This document shows positions 14,000 to 16,165 of a DNA stretch of 16,165 nucleotides, piece after piece. The stretch is from Planctomycetota bacterium (GTDB lineage Bacteria > Planctomycetota > Planctomycetia > Pirellulales > UBA1268), in NCBI GenBank assembly GCA_027622795.1, contig JAQBZA010000027.1, positions 1 to 16,165 of the forward strand, given 5' to 3'. The first letter of the stretch is position 1. The number at the start of each line of letters is the position of its first letter. The notes under the pieces were generated by a model that worked only from the letters and a program-made list of their open reading frames with translations, had not been told where the DNA came from and ran no database searches. Made by a program: the position numbers and the translations under genes.

Positions 14000-14096
14000 C
14001 CAGAACGACCCAGCTCAGCAGCCGGCGGGCCCGGAGAGCCACCGAACCTCGGAAAGCCGTCATGCCCCGCCGGTCTGCTGCAGCGTTTGGTTCGGC
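14000..14096 (-). repeat. attC site 12 (own site of the permease cassette)
   Basis: Cores are CCAGAAC (14000-14006) and GTTCGGC (14090-14096). Arms CAGCAG-CCGGCGGG and CCCGCCGG-T-CTGCTG pair over 14 bp with the single extra T. Confidence 0.92.
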
Positions 14097-14107
14097 CTTC
14101 CTCAGCC

Positions 14108-15211
14108 TCAGAACACCAAGCCCAACACCCATCCGACCACCAGGAAGAACACGAATAACGACACGGCCAGTGGCTTCGATACCTCGCGCCACAAGTAAAT
14201 GCTGGGGATGATGCTGTAGACGCCGAGCGTCATGGCGAACATCATGACGTAGCCGGCGGGCACACCCTGCTGCTGAAGTTGCGCCGCGAACATCACGTCC
14301 AGCGCAATGGGCACCGGCATGAAGGTGGAAACCAGGCTGGCGAATGCCATCCGCAGCGGCGTCAGTTCCGACAACAGGGAATCCCAAGGGATCAGGACCA
14401 AGAGGGTGGCGGACACGACGCTCGCCAACAGCATGAGCGTGATGGTGGGCTTGAGCAGCATCCAGACGTGCTTGCCGTAATCCCGCGCCAGTTCGCTGAA
14501 CACCCTGAGGAACGGCTCCTGACAGTCTTCCGGCGGGGGCAGCTTGATAGCACACGTCGCGGCCTCGTCGATCGCGGAGAACACGGGAAGCGGTTTGTCG
14601 CGTTCCAGCCAACGGATCAGCGAGGGCACTACCACCAGAATCACCAACAAGAGGATAGCGTACTTGGTGATGCCCATGGCGAGCGGCAGGGCCATAAACG
14701 TCATCATGACGACGACCGGATTGAAGTTGGGCGAGCTGAACAAGAAGCCGAGCGCGACTTCCACGCGCCCGTTGCCGCGAGTGACGCCGCAAGCGACAGG
14801 GACGGCACAGTTCGCGCAAACGCCCCCTGGCACGCCGACCAGCGCGCCCTTGAGCGAGTTCAGGTAGAGGTTCTTGCCGATCTTAAGTGGATAGTAGCGC
14901 AGGATGGTGTGCAGCATCGCCCCGAAAAGGATGCCGAAAGTCATGCCGATCTTCATGCTGTCGAGCCAGTTGACGGTTGCGGCGAGGATGCGCAGCCAGA
15001 CAGGTGCGTCAGCCGCCACAGTCATCAGTTGGCTGCTGTACGCCATGCTCGGCAACGCCTCGCCGACATGTTCCGCCTTGCTGAACAGTTGGGGGTATCG
15101 GGATGCGAACCAGAAGGTGCCGAGCAAGACCGCCGTAACTCCCACCATGATGATGGGCCGCCAGTGACAGCGAACGCGGGCGATGCTGAAACGGGCAGTT
15201 GCCGTGCTCAT
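14108..15211 (-). CDS. Permease of the DUF318/YraQ-ArsP family
   Basis: This 367-residue inner-membrane protein has about eight to ten hydrophobic segments. The family signature appears twice as expected. The first block is GALVGVPGGVCANCAVPVAC followed by GVTRGNG, VALGFLFSSPNFNPVVVMMT and FMALP. The second is in the C-terminal half, FMPVPIALDVMFAAQLQQQG with GYVMMFAMTLGVYSIIPSIY. Related ArsP proteins export trivalent organoarsenicals through conserved cysteines; here Cys-Ala-Asn-Cys and a nearby third Cys are at the corresponding place, so a soft metal or metalloid substrate is plausible but unproven. The soluble loop between the repeats (about residues 205-245) is Asp/Pro-rich. Start ATG 15209-15211 is preceded by AAGGAGAG; the upstream ATG at 15259 would lie in the attC core. 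It is a single-gene cassette, about 14006-15253. Confidence 0.86.
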   Translation of the reverse strand: MSTATARFSIARVRCHWRPIIMVGVTAVLLGTFWFASRYPQLFSKAEHVGEALPSMAYSSQLMTVAADAPVWLRILAATVNWLDSMKIGMTFGILFGAMLHTILRYYPLKIGKNLYLNSLKGALVGVPGGVCANCAVPVACGVTRGNGRVEVALGFLFSSPNFNPVVVMMTFMALPLAMGITKYAILLLVILVVVPSLIRWLERDKPLPVFSAIDEAATCAIKLPPPEDCQEPFLRVFSELARDYGKHVWMLLKPTITLMLLASVVSATLLVLIPWDSLLSELTPLRMAFASLVSTFMPVPIALDVMFAAQLQQQGVPAGYVMMFAMTLGVYSIIPSIYLWREVSKPLAVSLFVFFLVVGWVLGLVF

Positions 15212-15247
15212 GGACTCTCCTTGCCAAGAATGAACGCTAGTCTTGTG

Positions 15248-15337
15248 GCCGAACGTCACGTATCACTGGGCCGGCGGTGATGACTCTCCATCGGAATCCG
15301 GCCCGGCCGCCGGTTCCAGTGCATGCGATGGTTCGGC
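15248..15337 (-). repeat. attC site 13 (own site of the membrane-anchored unknown cassette)
   Basis: Cores are GCCGAAC (15248-15254) and GTTCGGC (15331-15337). Arms are CACTGGGCCGGCGG and CCGCCGGTTCCAGTG, with one more base on the right. The upstream coding frame ends inside it. Confidence 0.88.
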
Positions 15338-15784
15338 GATTCGATTCGGCGGGATGGATAGGTCGCTGTACGTCCGGAACTCGTCGCGATATCCAGAGAT
15401 GAACTCTGTCTTGCGCCCACGCTGCAACAATAACTCGAAAACTCGATCAACACTTTCCATGCTATTTGCAGGTGTCGTCTCGGCGACGATCTGCTCAAGC
15501 TCTTCCAGCAAACTTCGCATTTCTTCGCTGCTGATCTTCGAATAGTCCGGATGGTAAGTGACGTTACCCCAGACATTGCAAGGCGTGACAAGAGCATTCT
15601 TCCAAGCATATCGATCCCAGCCATTTGGAGGAAACTCCCCGATACGATCTATGGTTGCAAGCTGGCGCTGTTGCAACTCAAACCATTGTAGTTGTTTCCA
15701 CGACCACGCCGCAACCCACATGGCAAGCACGCAGGCAGCGAGAACGACGGGGGTTAAGACGTAGTTCCAGGCCTTGATTCGCAT
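15263..15784 (-). CDS. Membrane-anchored protein of unknown function
   Basis: This 173-residue protein has one N-terminal membrane segment (YVLTPVVLAACVLAMWVAAW), probably an uncleaved anchor. An outer or periplasmic domain follows with WFELQQRQLATIDRIGEFPP, NGWDRYAWKNALVTPCNVWG, a helical acidic stretch SSEEMRSLLEELEQIVAETT, and RVFELLLQRGRKTEFISGYR. I recognise no family. ATG 15782-15784 is preferred because the open frame to 15829 lies in attC 14; it is 13 bp from the cassette boundary, with no clear ribosome binding site. The last 24 residues (IAEPSHALEPAAGPDSDGES and so on) are encoded by attC 13 itself and end at a TGA within it. GC content is noticeably lower than in the esterase and sulfatase cassettes. 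Confidence 0.68.
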   Translation of the reverse strand: MRIKAWNYVLTPVVLAACVLAMWVAAWSWKQLQWFELQQRQLATIDRIGEFPPNGWDRYAWKNALVTPCNVWGNVTYHPDYSKISSEEMRSLLEELEQIVAETTPANSMESVDRVFELLLQRGRKTEFISGYRDEFRTYSDLSIPPNRIAEPSHALEPAAGPDSDGESSPPAQ

Positions 15785-15796
15785 GTCAATGAGTTC

Positions 15797-15885
15797 GCCG
15801 AACGACAGCCGTAACCGGGCGGCCGCCAAGATTCTGATTTCAAAACCCGGGTTGCCGGCCGCTCCGGTTCACGGCATGGTTCGGC
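15797..15885 (-). repeat. attC site 14 (own site of the SUKH-like cassette)
   Basis: Cores are GCCGAAC (15797-15803) and GTTCGGC (15879-15885). Arms are CCGTAACCGG-GCGGCC and GGCCGC-T-CCGGTTCACGG. The centre TGATTTCAAAACCCG is shared with site 1 at the other end of the array. Confidence 0.9.
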
Positions 15886-15893
15886 GCTCGGCT

Positions 15894-16165
15894 CTATTCG
15901 TTTCGCAACGAATTCAGGAATTGGCGAAACGACTTACGTAGGGCAAAATGGCTCTCCATCTCGTGGTCATAAAAGAAGATCCAGTCTTTCGTCACACCTT
16001 TGCATCCAATTACAAGAAGGTTGCCGCAGGGGTCTCTGGCAAAAGGAACGACGTTGTCGGCGGGATTCTCCTTCATATAGTCGCGATAAACGGACTGCAG
16101 CGGCTGATCGCAGTGATGAGGAAACTCTTCCTCGGGACTGGGGCGATAGTTGCGTTTTTCGCGAT
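15894..16165 (-). CDS. SUKH/SMI1-KNR4-like protein, C-terminal part (runs off the right edge)
   Basis: The minus-strand frame is open from the window edge to TAG/TGA-type stop at 15894, giving about 89 visible residues; the start lies beyond 16165. The ATG at 16074-16076 is probably internal, because the upstream residues (YRPSPEEEFPHHCDQPLQSV) keep family-like character. The block NVVPFARDPCGNLLVIGCKG followed by DWIFFYDHE and a final SFRQFLNSL matches the SMI1/KNR4 (SUKH) fold: 'xxFAxDxxGNxxxxxxxG...VxFWDHE...SFxEFL'. Bacterial SUKH proteins often act as immunity proteins against secreted or contact-delivered toxins, so an orphan immunity role is a reasonable guess, not shown here. It occupies the rightmost visible cassette. 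Confidence 0.75.
   Translation of the reverse strand, partial: REKRNYRPSPEEEFPHHCDQPLQSVYRDYMKENPADNVVPFARDPCGNLLVIGCKGVTKDWIFFYDHEMESHFALRKSFRQFLNSLRNE

Noticed and set aside
14279..15280. 333-residue plus-strand open frame
   Set aside because: It is antisense to the DUF318/YraQ-type permease; the product is His/Arg/Glu-rich with no recognisable domain, and it crosses a cassette boundary.

Overview
The window is a chromosomal junction between two ordinary housekeeping-type genes (about 1-1806) and a long integron gene-cassette array (about 1850-16165, running off the right edge). The organism is probably a high-GC planctomycete or a related environmental bacterium. The grounds are paired secreted sulfatases with formylglycine motifs, a wealth of small toxin-antitoxin modules, and cassette-protein tails of the 'NQAxQRT' type, which I associate from memory with planctomycete integrons. 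The taxonomic call is inference.

Left flank: the 5' part of xseA (exonuclease VII large subunit) runs leftwards off the window, and a 12-TM drug/H+ antiporter-type MFS gene runs rightwards. They are divergent, with only 27 bp between them.

Array: I find fourteen attC recombination sites, each about 88-101 bp. Each has outer cores of the form GCCGAAC...GTTCGGC and inner arms that pair to form a long imperfect hairpin. In nearly every site the arm nearest the right-hand core has one extra base on the + strand, usually a T. Read on the minus strand this is the extra base of the L'' arm in classical attC sites, so all sites point along the minus strand. All but one of the complete cassettes have their genes on the minus strand too, which supports the assignment independently. 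The integrase and attI should therefore lie beyond base 16165, unless this is an integrase-less attC cluster (CALIN); no integrase is visible here.

Cassettes from right to left (array order): SUKH/SMI1-like protein (partial); membrane-anchored unknown; YraQ/ArsP-type permease; ParE toxin with its antitoxin; secreted type-B carboxylesterase; tiny two-TM protein; DUF4177-like protein; GrpB-like nucleotidyltransferase; a toxin-antitoxin pair on the opposite strand; an unusually large (about 4.1 kb) cassette holding an SGNH acetylesterase, two sulfatases and a sulfatase-like fragment; Doc toxin with its antitoxin; DUF4160/DUF2442 pair; PhnZ-like HD-domain protein; GNAT acetyltransferase; and a decayed toxin-antitoxin remnant at the far end beside the MFS gene.

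The cassettes are mostly functionally unrelated. The toxin-antitoxin pairs probably stabilise the array against deletion. The sulfatase/esterase cassette looks like a small catabolic operon for sulfated, acetylated polysaccharide. No rRNA, tRNA, CRISPR or insertion sequence was recognised, and no stretch over 300 bases lacks a gene or attC site.
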